A DNA stretch of 64,000 nt from Sporosarcina cascadiensis (GTDB taxonomy: Bacteria > Bacillota > Bacilli > Bacillales_A > Planococcaceae), in NCBI RefSeq assembly GCF_009650995.1, contig NZ_WHVV01000003.1, positions 124,001 through 188,000 of the forward strand, read 5' to 3'. The notes beneath the pieces were generated by a model. It searched no databases. It saw nothing but the letters and a program-made list of their open reading frames with translations, and was not told the DNA's origin. Below, one piece after another: positions 33,385 to 41,383 of this stretch (positions within the stretch are counted from its first letter, which is position 1; each line of letters starts with the position of its first letter). A program made the position numbers and the translations under genes.

Positions 33385-34158
33385 TTATTGCTGCATTTTA
33401 CCCGCTGTATAACCGCCATCTACTGCAAGTGTGACGCCGCTGATTGATTTTGCAAGGTCTGAGCATAGGAATACGACAGCATTGGCTTGTTCTTCTGCCG
33501 TAGACATTCTTCCGGCTGGAAGTGATTTCAGAACTCCCTCGTATTGTTCGGGATTAGATTTAGACCAATGCTCAATTGCTGGTGTTATAGTGGCACCAGG
33601 TGCAATGGAATTAATAGTAATGCCTTTTTGTCCGTATTCCAATGCAACTGATTTGGTTAAACCGGCAATTGCATGTTTAGATGCAGTGTAGGGAGCCATG
33701 TTCGGTGAACCTTCAATACCAGCGCCTGACGCTGTATTGACAATTGCACCACCGCCAGATTTCAGCATGGCGTTTATTTCATGCTTGATGCAGTAAAAAG
33801 TGCCGTACAGATTTACTTGCAGTGTAATATCCCAATCTTTTGTTTCCATTTCACCGATCGGTACAAGACCCTTGTTAATGCCAGCATTATTGTGTGCAAA
33901 GTCCAGCTTGCCAAATGTTTCAACTGTTTTATTCACAAGTGCGATTACCTGCTCTTCGTCACTGACATCACATTTTAAAAAGGCCGCTTCACCGCCGTTA
34001 TCTTTGATCATTTGTACGGTTTCTTGCCCGGCTTCTTCACTGACGTCGGACACCATGACTTTTGCGCCTGCTTTTGCCAATGCGATTGCAGCAGCTCTGC
34101 CGATTCCTGAGCCTGATGCTGTGACTAATCCTGCTTTTCCTTCCATCATTCCTGTCAT
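33385..34158 (-). CDS. Short-chain dehydrogenase/reductase (SDR) family oxidoreductase
   Basis: 257 residues from the ATG at 34158, which follows AAGGAGTG; upstream in-frame ATGs lack it. Classical SDR motifs: glycine-rich TASGSGIGRAAAIALAKAG (TGxxxGxG variant with Ser in place of the first Gly), NNAG (HNNAGINKG), catalytic Ser in VNTASGAG, and YxxxK in PYTASKHAIAG. Asp in the DVS segment after beta2 (VMVSDVSEE) suggests NAD preference. C-terminus LCSDLAKSISGVTLAVDGGYTA is typical of glucose-1-dehydrogenase/cyclopentanol-dehydrogenase-like enzymes. Substrate unknown. Single gene. Confidence 0.92.
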   Translation of the reverse strand: MTGMMEGKAGLVTASGSGIGRAAAIALAKAGAKVMVSDVSEEAGQETVQMIKDNGGEAAFLKCDVSDEEQVIALVNKTVETFGKLDFAHNNAGINKGLVPIGEMETKDWDITLQVNLYGTFYCIKHEINAMLKSGGGAIVNTASGAGIEGSPNMAPYTASKHAIAGLTKSVALEYGQKGITINSIAPGATITPAIEHWSKSNPEQYEGVLKSLPAGRMSTAEEQANAVVFLCSDLAKSISGVTLAVDGGYTAGKMQQ

Positions 34159-34478
34159 GAAAAACACTCCTTCATAAAGTATTATTTGCTTTTATTACTA
34201 AATCATGTACATTATTAGCTTCCTTCATTAAGACAATATACGCCCCAAATCTAGTTAAATCAAATATTTAGTTTAATGGCTAACTATTTCTCTGCTGTAA
34301 GTAATTGTGAGCTTTCCGATCAGGAATGAGTATATAGCATAAAAACTGAATCAAATAGACTTTCTCCTAATAAAAATGGTTTCTTTCCACATTTTTGGGG
34401 AAGGCTTTTAGTATGTGAATATTTTCTTTTCGAGAAGGATACGAAATCTTATATTGAATTAATGAAGGAGGAGTTCTG
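34159..34478. other. Divergent promoter region before catalase
   Basis: 320 bp between the divergent SDR and catalase genes. AT-rich; presumably holds both promoters. I saw no unambiguous PerR box or other operator. Confidence 0.5.
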
Positions 34479-36128
34479 TTGGATATGAACACTAATGGAA
34501 AGAATAAGGATCAGCAGGAGATGCAACGTAAAACACTAACAACGCGCCAAGGCCATCCTGTGAGAGATAATCAGAATATCCGTACTATTGGTGACCGAGG
34601 TCCCGCTACACTTGAGAATTATCATTTTATCGAGAAGATCTCCCATTTTGACCGAGAAGAAATTCCTGAACGTGTCGTCCACGCGAGAGGTGCCGGTGCA
34701 TTCGGGTACTTTGAAACGTATGGCAAGGCCGGCGACGAACCAGTGGAAAAATATACTCGGGCCAAAGTGTTTTCAGGCGAGGGGAAAAGAACACCGCTAT
34801 TGGTTAGATTTTCGACTGTAGCAGGAGCGAAAGACTCTCCTGAAACTGCACGAGATCCACGGGGATTTGCAGTGAAAATGTACACAGAAGACGGGAACTG
34901 GGACTTAGTCGGGAATAACTTGAAAATTTTCTTTATCCGGGATGCGATGAAGTTTCCCGATATGATCCATGCGTTCAAAGCTGATCCTGTATCGAATATA
35001 CCGAATCCACAGCGGATGTTCGATTTTGTTTCACGCTCGCCAGAAGCGATGCACACCATTACCCTGTTATTTTCACCTTGGGGCATCCCGGCGACTTACC
35101 GCCACATGCAAGGGTCTGGTGTAAACACGTATAAGTGGGTGAATGAAAAAGGGGAAGCTGTATTGGTGAAATATCATTGGGAACCTAAACAAGGTATTCG
35201 CAATCTGCTGCAAGAGGAAGCAGACGCGATCCAAGCGAAGAACGTTGGACACGCTACACAAGATTTATATGAAGCGATCGAGCGGGGGGACTATCCGGAA
35301 TGGGAATTGTTTGTCCAGATTATGGACGACGATTATCATTCGGAACTCGATTTTGATCCTCTCGATAATACGAAGATTTGGCCGGAAGATCAGTTTCCTT
35401 GGTTACCGGTCGGGCGCATGGTATTAGATCGGAACCCGAAAGATTATCATACGGATATTGAGCAGGCTGCTTTCGGAACCGGGGTTCTGGTCGACGGAAT
35501 GGACTTCTCAGATGATAAAATGCTGCAAGGCCGCACATTCTCCTATTCTGACACGCAGCGTCACCGGGTAGGCACCAATTACTTGCAATTACCTGTCAAC
35601 GCTCCTAAGACAGAGGTCCATACGAACCAACAGCGCGGGCAGATGGATTATCGGGGCCCGAATGATCCGGATGAAAATTCGCATATCAATTATGAGCCAT
35701 CCTTACTTGGCGGGCTCGAGGAAGCGCATGCTGACAACAGACCACTACACCGCCCGACTTTTAACGCGGCTGCCATGAGTGCGCCGATCGACCGTCCTAA
35801 TAATTATGGGCAAGCAGGTGAAACATTTAGACAGTTCGAGGAATGGGAACGGGAAGAGCTGATCAAAAATCTTTCGGAAGCTTTGGCTGGATGTGACTCT
35901 CGTATTCAAGAAAAGATGGTGGAACATTTTACTCAGGCTGATGAAGAATATGGCCGCCTAGTCAAAGAAGGCATCGAGAAAATAATGAAAGAAACGATTG
36001 AAACGGAGAAAGAACAGGCCGTTCCGGGTCGTGAATCAGGAAAGACGAAATTTGGACAAGGAACAGTGAAGGCGAAAGAGGCTGCGGAAGACGCAGTCGA
36101 TCAAGGACATGAGGCAGATCCTTACTAA
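34479..36128 (+). CDS. katA: Monofunctional heme catalase (KatA type)
   Basis: 549 residues, cytosolic, a clade 3-like catalase with a longer C-terminus than the usual ~485. AAGGAGGAG lies 5 bases before a TTG at 34479 and 11 before an ATG at 34485; both are possible starts. Catalytic His in [15 protein letters not shown], Asn in [19 protein letters not shown], and the proximal heme Tyr in [17 protein letters not shown] are all present. It dismutates hydrogen peroxide to water and oxygen. The C-terminal ~40 residues ([20 protein letters not shown]) are low-complexity. Its last 51 bases are duplicated at 38693-38743. Confidence 0.96.
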   Translation: MDMNTNGKNKDQQEMQRKTLTTRQGHPVRDNQNIRTIGDRGPATLENYHFIEKISHFDREEIPERVVHARGAGAFGYFETYGKAGDEPVEKYTRAKVFSGEGKRTPLLVRFSTVAGAKDSPETARDPRGFAVKMYTEDGNWDLVGNNLKIFFIRDAMKFPDMIHAFKADPVSNIPNPQRMFDFVSRSPEAMHTITLLFSPWGIPATYRHMQGSGVNTYKWVNEKGEAVLVKYHWEPKQGIRNLLQEEADAIQAKNVGHATQDLYEAIERGDYPEWELFVQIMDDDYHSELDFDPLDNTKIWPEDQFPWLPVGRMVLDRNPKDYHTDIEQAAFGTGVLVDGMDFSDDKMLQGRTFSYSDTQRHRVGTNYLQLPVNAPKTEVHTNQQRGQMDYRGPNDPDENSHINYEPSLLGGLEEAHADNRPLHRPTFNAAAMSAPIDRPNNYGQAGETFRQFEEWEREELIKNLSEALAGCDSRIQEKMVEHFTQADEEYGRLVKEGIEKIMKETIETEKEQAVPGRESGKTKFGQGTVKAKEAAEDAVDQGHEADPY

Positions 36129-36141
36129 AGCTGTAATATTG

Positions 36142-36178
36142 AAACTCCTACATTCACCGGATGTAGGAGTTTTTTTAG
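36142..36178 (+). terminator. Terminator of the catalase gene
   Basis: aactcctacat with atgtaggagtt around an 8-base loop, followed by seven T. Confidence 0.92.
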
Positions 36179-36514
36179 GTTATATCAAAATTAGTGAATC
36201 TTGATATCAGGTCACCTCATAATTAGATGCTATTCAGAAAAAAATTAAGAAATTCAGTACCCCAGTGCGAAGTGCCAAATTTCCGTAAAACTTCTATACG
36301 AGTTTGGATTTTTTTCGAATGGTATTTCACATATGGCTAACAATTGAAAAGGTATGTTTATGGAAAAAACTAATTAATTAGAACTAAATTTCAAGACTAA
36401 AATCTTTAAGGCTATTTTATTAGTGAACGTTAAATATTTTTAATATTTAGATAGCAAACTATGATATAATTTACTGAAATAACATAATTTTTCATAATTA
36501 AGAGGAAATGAGGG
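36179..36514. other. AT-rich intergenic region before the nuclease gene
   Basis: About 335 bp, strongly AT-rich, with no supported gene. It contains TATAAT-like words near 36460-36475 and the ribosome binding site AGAGGAAATGAGGG of the next gene. Confidence 0.5.
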
Positions 36515-38055
36515 ATGAAAATGTATTTGGAAGATATTTTACCGAAAATGAGCAAGCTTTATTTGGGAAGAATCGTCGATAGTTTTTTAAAAGATGTACG
36601 CATGGAGACTGAAGAAGAAATGCGGGAAGTTATCCTTAAGAATCTTGATGAATTTCAGAATAAAGAGAGAGTGAAGAGTTATCTGGACTTTAGCAATGAA
36701 ACCCGCGATATTGCTTTATTAAATGAACTCATTTTGATGGCATTAATGGAGAAAGAGGGATACCTGTTGAATGAAGCTAACCTCTATAAAGAAGTTGAGG
36801 ATATGGAACGGTCGATACTTAAACAAAGTCAAGACGACAATTATATAAGTCGTTTTATACCACATGACACTAACAGAATCTATAGTGCTGTATTAGATGA
36901 AGCATGGAAGAAAGACGAGTCATTGAATGAACATGAAATCAATATTTTGGAAGTGCTGAGAAGAGAGCTTGACTTGTCTAAAAGAGATCATTATTTGTTG
37001 GAGAGCAGGATCGGACGCTTTCCTCAAAAAAATAATATTTTACACACTCATCAGCAAATCGGAAGATCTTTAATTAATCTACAAGTTAGAGGATTGGTTC
37101 TGAGATTTAAAGACGATGCATCCACTACATTATTCCTACTGATATTGCCCGAATTCTGCGATATGAGATGGGCGGAGAGTTGCGAAATGAAGTGTATGAA
37201 ACGTTACTGGCTGATCTAAGTGTCGTTCAACTTCGTGGCATTCTCCATCATCATCAATTTAATACAAGCGGAGTAAAAGAGGCATTAGTTGAGAGAATTA
37301 TAAAGCATGGGATTCTGCCTTCAACAGCACTCAAAGTATTTGGAACAAAAGAACTTTCAGAAATCTTAAGGAAGCTCGAGGGAGCAAAAATCAGCGGAAC
37401 CAAGAAAGAAAAGATACAAAATATCATTGATTATTATGAAATGCTATCTTCTCCTACTTCTTCTGATCCAACTGATGAAAGAGCACGTCTATACGATTTT
37501 TATGAAGAATTAGCTGCCAGGGATTATAAGTCACTGCGGGTTAATAAAATAATAGACAAAGATATTGAAGTGGAGAATTACTTCGAGGAAGCTACGCGCT
37601 ATATATTTCAACGAAAGTTTGGGTTGGAAACTTTAGAAATGGAAGGCACGCGACATGCTGATGGGAAATTGCAATTCAACAAGCAGGAAGTAGTTCTGTG
37701 GGACAACAAAAGCACGGAAGCTCCGTATAATTTTCCCGATACCCATTTTAAACAGTTTTTACGCTATATCCGTTCTGAAAAAATGCGAGTTACATTATTC
37801 CTGATTGTCGTTCACGACTATACGAAGGAGGCTGTGGCACAAGCGCAAAAATTAAAAGCATTTTCTGAGGAGGATACAGATATAGGGTTGATTAAAGCTG
37901 GCGACTTGAAATACGTGGCTGAACAATGGGAGAAGTTCTCTGATCAAAAACAGCCTGTGTTTAATTTGCAAGTTTTCAACATGACAGGTGAGCTTTCGAG
38001 AAATGTTTTATTAAGCAGAATGGAGTGGGCGTTAAAGGGCACGATTAAAATTTAA
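36515..38055 (+). pseudogene. SAP-domain / FokI-like PD-(D/E)XK nuclease gene, interrupted by a frameshift
   Basis: Two overlapping frames (36515-37219 and 37168-38055) encode consecutive parts of what would be a ~513-residue protein. The second frame has no ribosome binding site and its upstream codons continue sensibly (IIPTDIARILRYEMGGELRN), so a single-base loss near 37115-37135 is the simplest reading. N-terminal ~190 residues are helical and unknown. A SAP-like DNA-binding motif follows (LSVVQLRGILHHHQFNTSG, KEALVERI). The C-terminus has a nuclease core: E in FEEATRYIF, D in HADG, and D-x-K in VVLWDNKSTE, followed by YNFPDTHFKQFLRYIRSE, reminiscent of the FokI cleavage domain (PDG...VDTKAYS...YNLPIGQADEM). 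No methyltransferase is nearby. It may be dead, or the shift may be a sequencing error or programmed. Confidence 0.7.
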
Positions 38056-38115
38056 CATTAAAAGAAGAAGAGACTTAGAGGTGACTCAGTCACAGCTTGG
38101 TCTCTTCTCAAAAAA

Positions 38116-38175
38116 GTGCCGTTACTCCAATTAATCATGCTTATTTAAACTAATTTGTTTTTTGCACATAGGCTC
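38116..38175. repeat. Decayed copy of the palindromic repeat
   Basis: agtgccgttactccaattaa ... ttgttttttgcacataggct: both ends and the tttaaac centre are recognisable, with a ~35-bp internal deletion. Confidence 0.5.
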
Positions 38176-38179
38176 CTCT

Positions 38180-38692
38180 GTAACTCAACTTCAATAAGGC
38201 ATATAAGGCTGCAATGGCGTATTGATCACCGACAGAGGAATTTCAACTCTTTCAATCTGCAGTTCATAAGGGGAGGGTTTGCGGTTGGCTACGAGCAGTT
38301 CGCTGCTAGTCAGTCCGTATTGCTTCGCTATGCTCTCCACAGTATCTTCGCTGTCCATCTCATGGACATTGCGGATTTTCTCTACTGTGCAGGCAGATTG
38401 TTTAAAGGTCGGTTGTTTAGACAGAGGATCGACGAAATCGATCGTCAGTTCATTTGCGGCTTCTTTTTTATCCAAGTTGCCGAAATGAAACGGCACAAAG
38501 ACGAGTCCCTTCTGTACGGTCTTGCCGATATGGGGAGGCAGCTCAATTTCTCCCTCAATGATGTCCATTGTCCTGCCTCTAAACTGGTCTTTCCCGAATG
38601 TCTGAGCATCGTCAGAGGTCGCATGGAATGTGAAATCCGAATATAGCCGGGTAGCCTGTAGAATCTTCCGTTGGGGCAGGCCAGCGCATGCC
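38180..38692 (-). pseudogene. Truncated, deleted copy of the molybdopterin oxidoreductase 3' end
   Basis: More than 90% identical in DNA to parts of 41381-42153, the C-terminal region of the intact molybdoenzyme gene. It lacks at least three internal segments: 28 bases next to a repeated tctcc, about 235 bases between gatgtccatt and cctgcct, and small gaps. The remaining frame encodes the LysM-like tail (DSEDTVESIAKQYGLTSSEL) with changes. Its right end (ccagcgcatgccg) joins directly to a copy of the catalase 3' end. It has no start signal and cannot encode a working enzyme. Confidence 0.88.
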
Positions 38693-38791
38693 GCTGCAGA
38701 AGACGCGGTCGATCAAGGACATGAGGCAGATCCTTACTAAAGCAGAAATGGAAAAATTCTCACCTTACTACTGAATGTGGGAGCTTTTTAT
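38693..38791 (+). repeat. Copy of the catalase gene 3' end
   Basis: Bases 38693-38743 match 36081-36131 of katA at 49 of 51 positions, including the stop codon. The next ~45 bases are a diverged version of the catalase terminator (ctcaccttactactgaatgtgggagcttttt). Together with the molybdoenzyme fragment it forms a recombination scar. Confidence 0.88.
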
Positions 38792-38890
38792 GTGGCTAGA
38801 TTTGATTGGAGTGATCACGACGCCAGTATTTTTTTGCATCGCAAGTAGGAATTCCATGCTACACTTAAAGAAAAAAAGTGGTGAATTATA

Positions 38891-39832
38891 ATGAGGAAAA
38901 TTGAAACTGTTTCATTAATAGGACTGGGAGCCGTTGGTGCGGCTTATGGCAGCCGTCTGCACACAGCACTGGGGGATACATTCCGAGTAGTTGCCGATGA
39001 TAAGCGTATTACACGATATAAAAAAGAAGGAATCTGCGTGAACGGTGTGGTGCAAAACTTTCATTATGCGACTCCAGATACTGGCACGGCGGCTTCTGAT
39101 CTGGTTATTTTTGCTGTGAAAAATGCAGAACTCCTGCAAGCTATGGAAGACGTCAAACATGTGATCGGGCCTGATACGATTATCATGTCTTTACTGAATG
39201 GTATTTCGAGCGAAGAAGAGATTTATTCAACCTTCCACAACGAACACATCTTACACAGTATCAGCGTGGAAATTGACGCGGTCAGACAAGGCAATGAAAC
39301 CACTTTTAGTACATTGGGAAGAATAGAATTCGGATACAGAGACAACTCGATGACAGATGATGTGCTGGCAGTGAAAGAATTGTTCGAACGAGTAGGCATC
39401 CAATACAGAATTCCAGATAATATACTGCATACGATGTGGTGGAAATTCATGATAAATGTCGGCATCAACCAAACTTCCGCAATATTACGGGCGCCATACG
39501 GGGTGTTCCAATCTACTCCCAGTGCCTATCGGCTAGTTGAGGATGCAATGTGGGAAGTCGTGGCACTTTCTCAACAAACAGGCGTAAATCTTTCTGAACA
39601 AGATATAAAATCGTTTTGGCCGATCCTGAACAATCTTTCACCGTATGGAAAAACTTCTATGCTGCAGGATATCGAGGCGGGAAGAAAGACGGAAGTGGAA
39701 TTTTTGGGTGGAGTAGTTTGTGAAAAAGGCGATCAATATGGCGTGTCTGTGCCTGTGAATAAACAGCTTGTTCGGTTGATTGAAGTGATGGAGGAGATGG
39801 CCAACAATGACTCTCTGTCCTTTGAGGAGTAG
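38891..39832 (+). CDS. Ketopantoate reductase family protein (PanE/ApbA-like)
   Basis: 313 residues. N-terminal NAD(P)-binding motif SLIGLGAVGAAYGSRL, then VIFAVKNAELLQAM and SLLNGISSEEEI with the NGI/Lys region, and a C-terminal helical domain with MWWKFMINVGINQTSAIL and the GKTSMLQDIEAGRKTEVEFLGG block (catalytic Lys and Glu/Asp region) typical of PanE. These enzymes reduce 2-dehydropantoate to pantoate with NADPH for coenzyme A synthesis; Bacillus species often have several paralogs with other substrates. Single gene, GTGGTGA before the ATG. No pan genes are nearby, so the pantothenate role is uncertain. Confidence 0.88.
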   Translation: MRKIETVSLIGLGAVGAAYGSRLHTALGDTFRVVADDKRITRYKKEGICVNGVVQNFHYATPDTGTAASDLVIFAVKNAELLQAMEDVKHVIGPDTIIMSLLNGISSEEEIYSTFHNEHILHSISVEIDAVRQGNETTFSTLGRIEFGYRDNSMTDDVLAVKELFERVGIQYRIPDNILHTMWWKFMINVGINQTSAILRAPYGVFQSTPSAYRLVEDAMWEVVALSQQTGVNLSEQDIKSFWPILNNLSPYGKTSMLQDIEAGRKTEVEFLGGVVCEKGDQYGVSVPVNKQLVRLIEVMEEMANNDSLSFEE

Positions 39833-39993
39833 TATACTTCCCATGTAAATGCAGAGGCTTCTTTTTTAACTTAAAGAAGCAGCTCCTTCAGCTCATTTTC
39901 ATATGTACTTTTAACATGTTTGTTCATTGAACGGTATGGATAATATTTCCACGCATTTTATGCAATATAATATTGCTCGGTAACCTGCTCCTT

Positions 39994-40680
39994 TTATGAA
40001 TCCCTCTTTTTTAAATTGACATGATCGGCAGTGCCGTCTTTTCCTATGATGAATTGCAGCTCATAGTGCCCCGGTTGATACATGATATTCGTTTCACCGG
40101 TTGCCTCAATCAAATGGGTATCTGCGGGATCGCCGAGTTCTTGGTACAGAATTATTTCTGTGATGCCGCCCAGGTTGGTTTGGCGTTCGATGTTTGTGCC
40201 AAAGTAGCGAGCTTCTTCCAGAACTTCGTTGCCATCAAATTTGAAAGCGATAGAAGGACTGCCCATGGAACCATGATAATGCTCGAAGTCACCTTTCATT
40301 TCTTCCGGTTCCCCGATTTCCTGATGAATCTCTTCGCGGGTGGTCTTGCCGATTATCCATTGAGTGCCTTGTCTATAAACGATCCCTTTTTTTGCATCGT
40401 TCGTTAATTCTTTTAGCATATTGATCGCCATCTGCTGCTGTTCATCCTCTGCTGAACTTTCAGAGGACTGATCTGCTATGTTTTCTTTATCTTCAGAATC
40501 GGCTGCTGGCTTTTCTGTTCCTGTCTTTTGTTCAGGCTTAGAGACTGTTTTGTCCGGTGTTTCATTCGTGGTGGGAGACTGGCTGTTGACTGTCTCTTGG
40601 CTAGTGTCTGTAGATTGGGCGCATCCTGCGAATAAAGAAGACAGTATGATGAAACTGCCAGCAAGTTTTATCTTGTTCAT
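39994..40680 (-). CDS. Lipoprotein, DUF4309-like (YjgB-type)
   Basis: 228 residues from the ATG at 40680, with GGAGAG 6 bases upstream. Lipoprotein signal with lipobox SLFAGC (Cys about 19). A Ser/Thr/Glu-rich linker (about residues 20-75) follows, then a ~140-residue domain (GIVYRQGTQWIIGKTTREEI, HYHGSMGSPSIAFKFDGNE, YELQFIIGKDG) resembling DUF4309/YjgB. Exported and membrane-anchored. The linker is low complexity and probably extends through the cell wall. Function unknown. The palindromic repeat at 40755 lies in its promoter region. Confidence 0.7.
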   Translation of the reverse strand: MNKIKLAGSFIILSSLFAGCAQSTDTSQETVNSQSPTTNETPDKTVSKPEQKTGTEKPAADSEDKENIADQSSESSAEDEQQQMAINMLKELTNDAKKGIVYRQGTQWIIGKTTREEIHQEIGEPEEMKGDFEHYHGSMGSPSIAFKFDGNEVLEEARYFGTNIERQTNLGGITEIILYQELGDPADTHLIEATGETNIMYQPGHYELQFIIGKDGTADHVNLKKRDS

Positions 40681-40754
40681 GAAAATCTCTCCTTTGCCAG
40701 TGTTATTCTCTATTTTTCCCTCCCGTTCGTATGGGTAAACCCCAACATTGGTGG

Positions 40755-40850
40755 GTGCCTGTGCGCTAAACAATCATGTTAATTTGAACATTCGCGATTG
40801 TTTGAACAAACATGAAAGATTGAACTATCATGTTTGTTTCGTTCATCGTT
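40755..40850 (+). repeat. Palindromic repeat, full-length copy with degenerate right end
   Basis: gtgcctgtgcgctaaacaat ... tatcatgtttgtttcgttc. Closest to the copy at 45490 (shared gcgctaaacaat and ttaatttgaacattc), a subgroup of its own. Confidence 0.8.
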
Positions 40851-40970
40851 CACGAACGCTCTTGAATGATTATGGAAATGTATATGATCTGATATATCTT
40901 ATTCAAATTAATAATTTAAATAATTTGTTAAAACGCAGTAGAGTTATATAGAACGTTAGGAGATGAGGGA

Positions 40971-41125
40971 ATGGAAGATTGGCTTGTAAGTTTACAGACG
41001 GATACAGCGCAAAAGGGGGGGAACTGGCCATCAAACTTGCGAGAAAAGGAGTCACCTATACACAGACATCAAGTACGGTTATATTCAAAATGAATGTTAT
41101 GTATGAGATAAAGGTATTTTCCTAG
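40971..41125 (+). pseudogene. Possible small gene shifted at a run of seven G
   Basis: A TAGGAGATGAGGG ribosome binding site precedes ATG at 40971. The frame MEDWLVSLQTDTAQKG is followed by GGGGGGG (41015-41021); the shifted frame continues as ELAIKLARKGVTYTQTSSTV ... EIKVFS and ends at a TAG just before a strong hairpin. With one more G the gene would encode about 51 residues; as it stands it reads 40. Either a decayed gene, a phase-variable one, or chance. The product is unrecognised. Confidence 0.35.
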
Positions 41126-41131
41126 ACTTAT

Positions 41132-41173
41132 GAAAACCCTCCTGCAAGGAAGTTTCAGTGCGGGAGGGTTTTC
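41132..41173. terminator. Hairpin terminator
   Basis: gaaaaccctcc (41132-41142) pairs with gggagggttttc (41162-41173). It lies between the possible small gene and the downstream end of the molybdoenzyme operon, and could serve either strand. Confidence 0.7.
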
Positions 41174-41383
41174 AATATCTATTGCTCAGTACGGTAGAAG
41201 AATCAACGTATTACTCGAGTGAACGTTTAAGCACTTGCTTACCAGTAACTAATTGTATGGGTAAATTTTTGCACGTGGACTTGCTCTTTCGGATGACTTT
41301 ATTTACACCTGAATCCCTAATGCCATTTCGAGATATGGTTTTACAAAGCATTTCCCACATTTGTTACGCACCTCTCAACTAAC

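Noticed and set aside
41158..41382. Plus-strand frame of 74 codons before the molybdoenzyme gene end
   Set aside because: It begins within a terminator hairpin and has no start signal or recognisable product.
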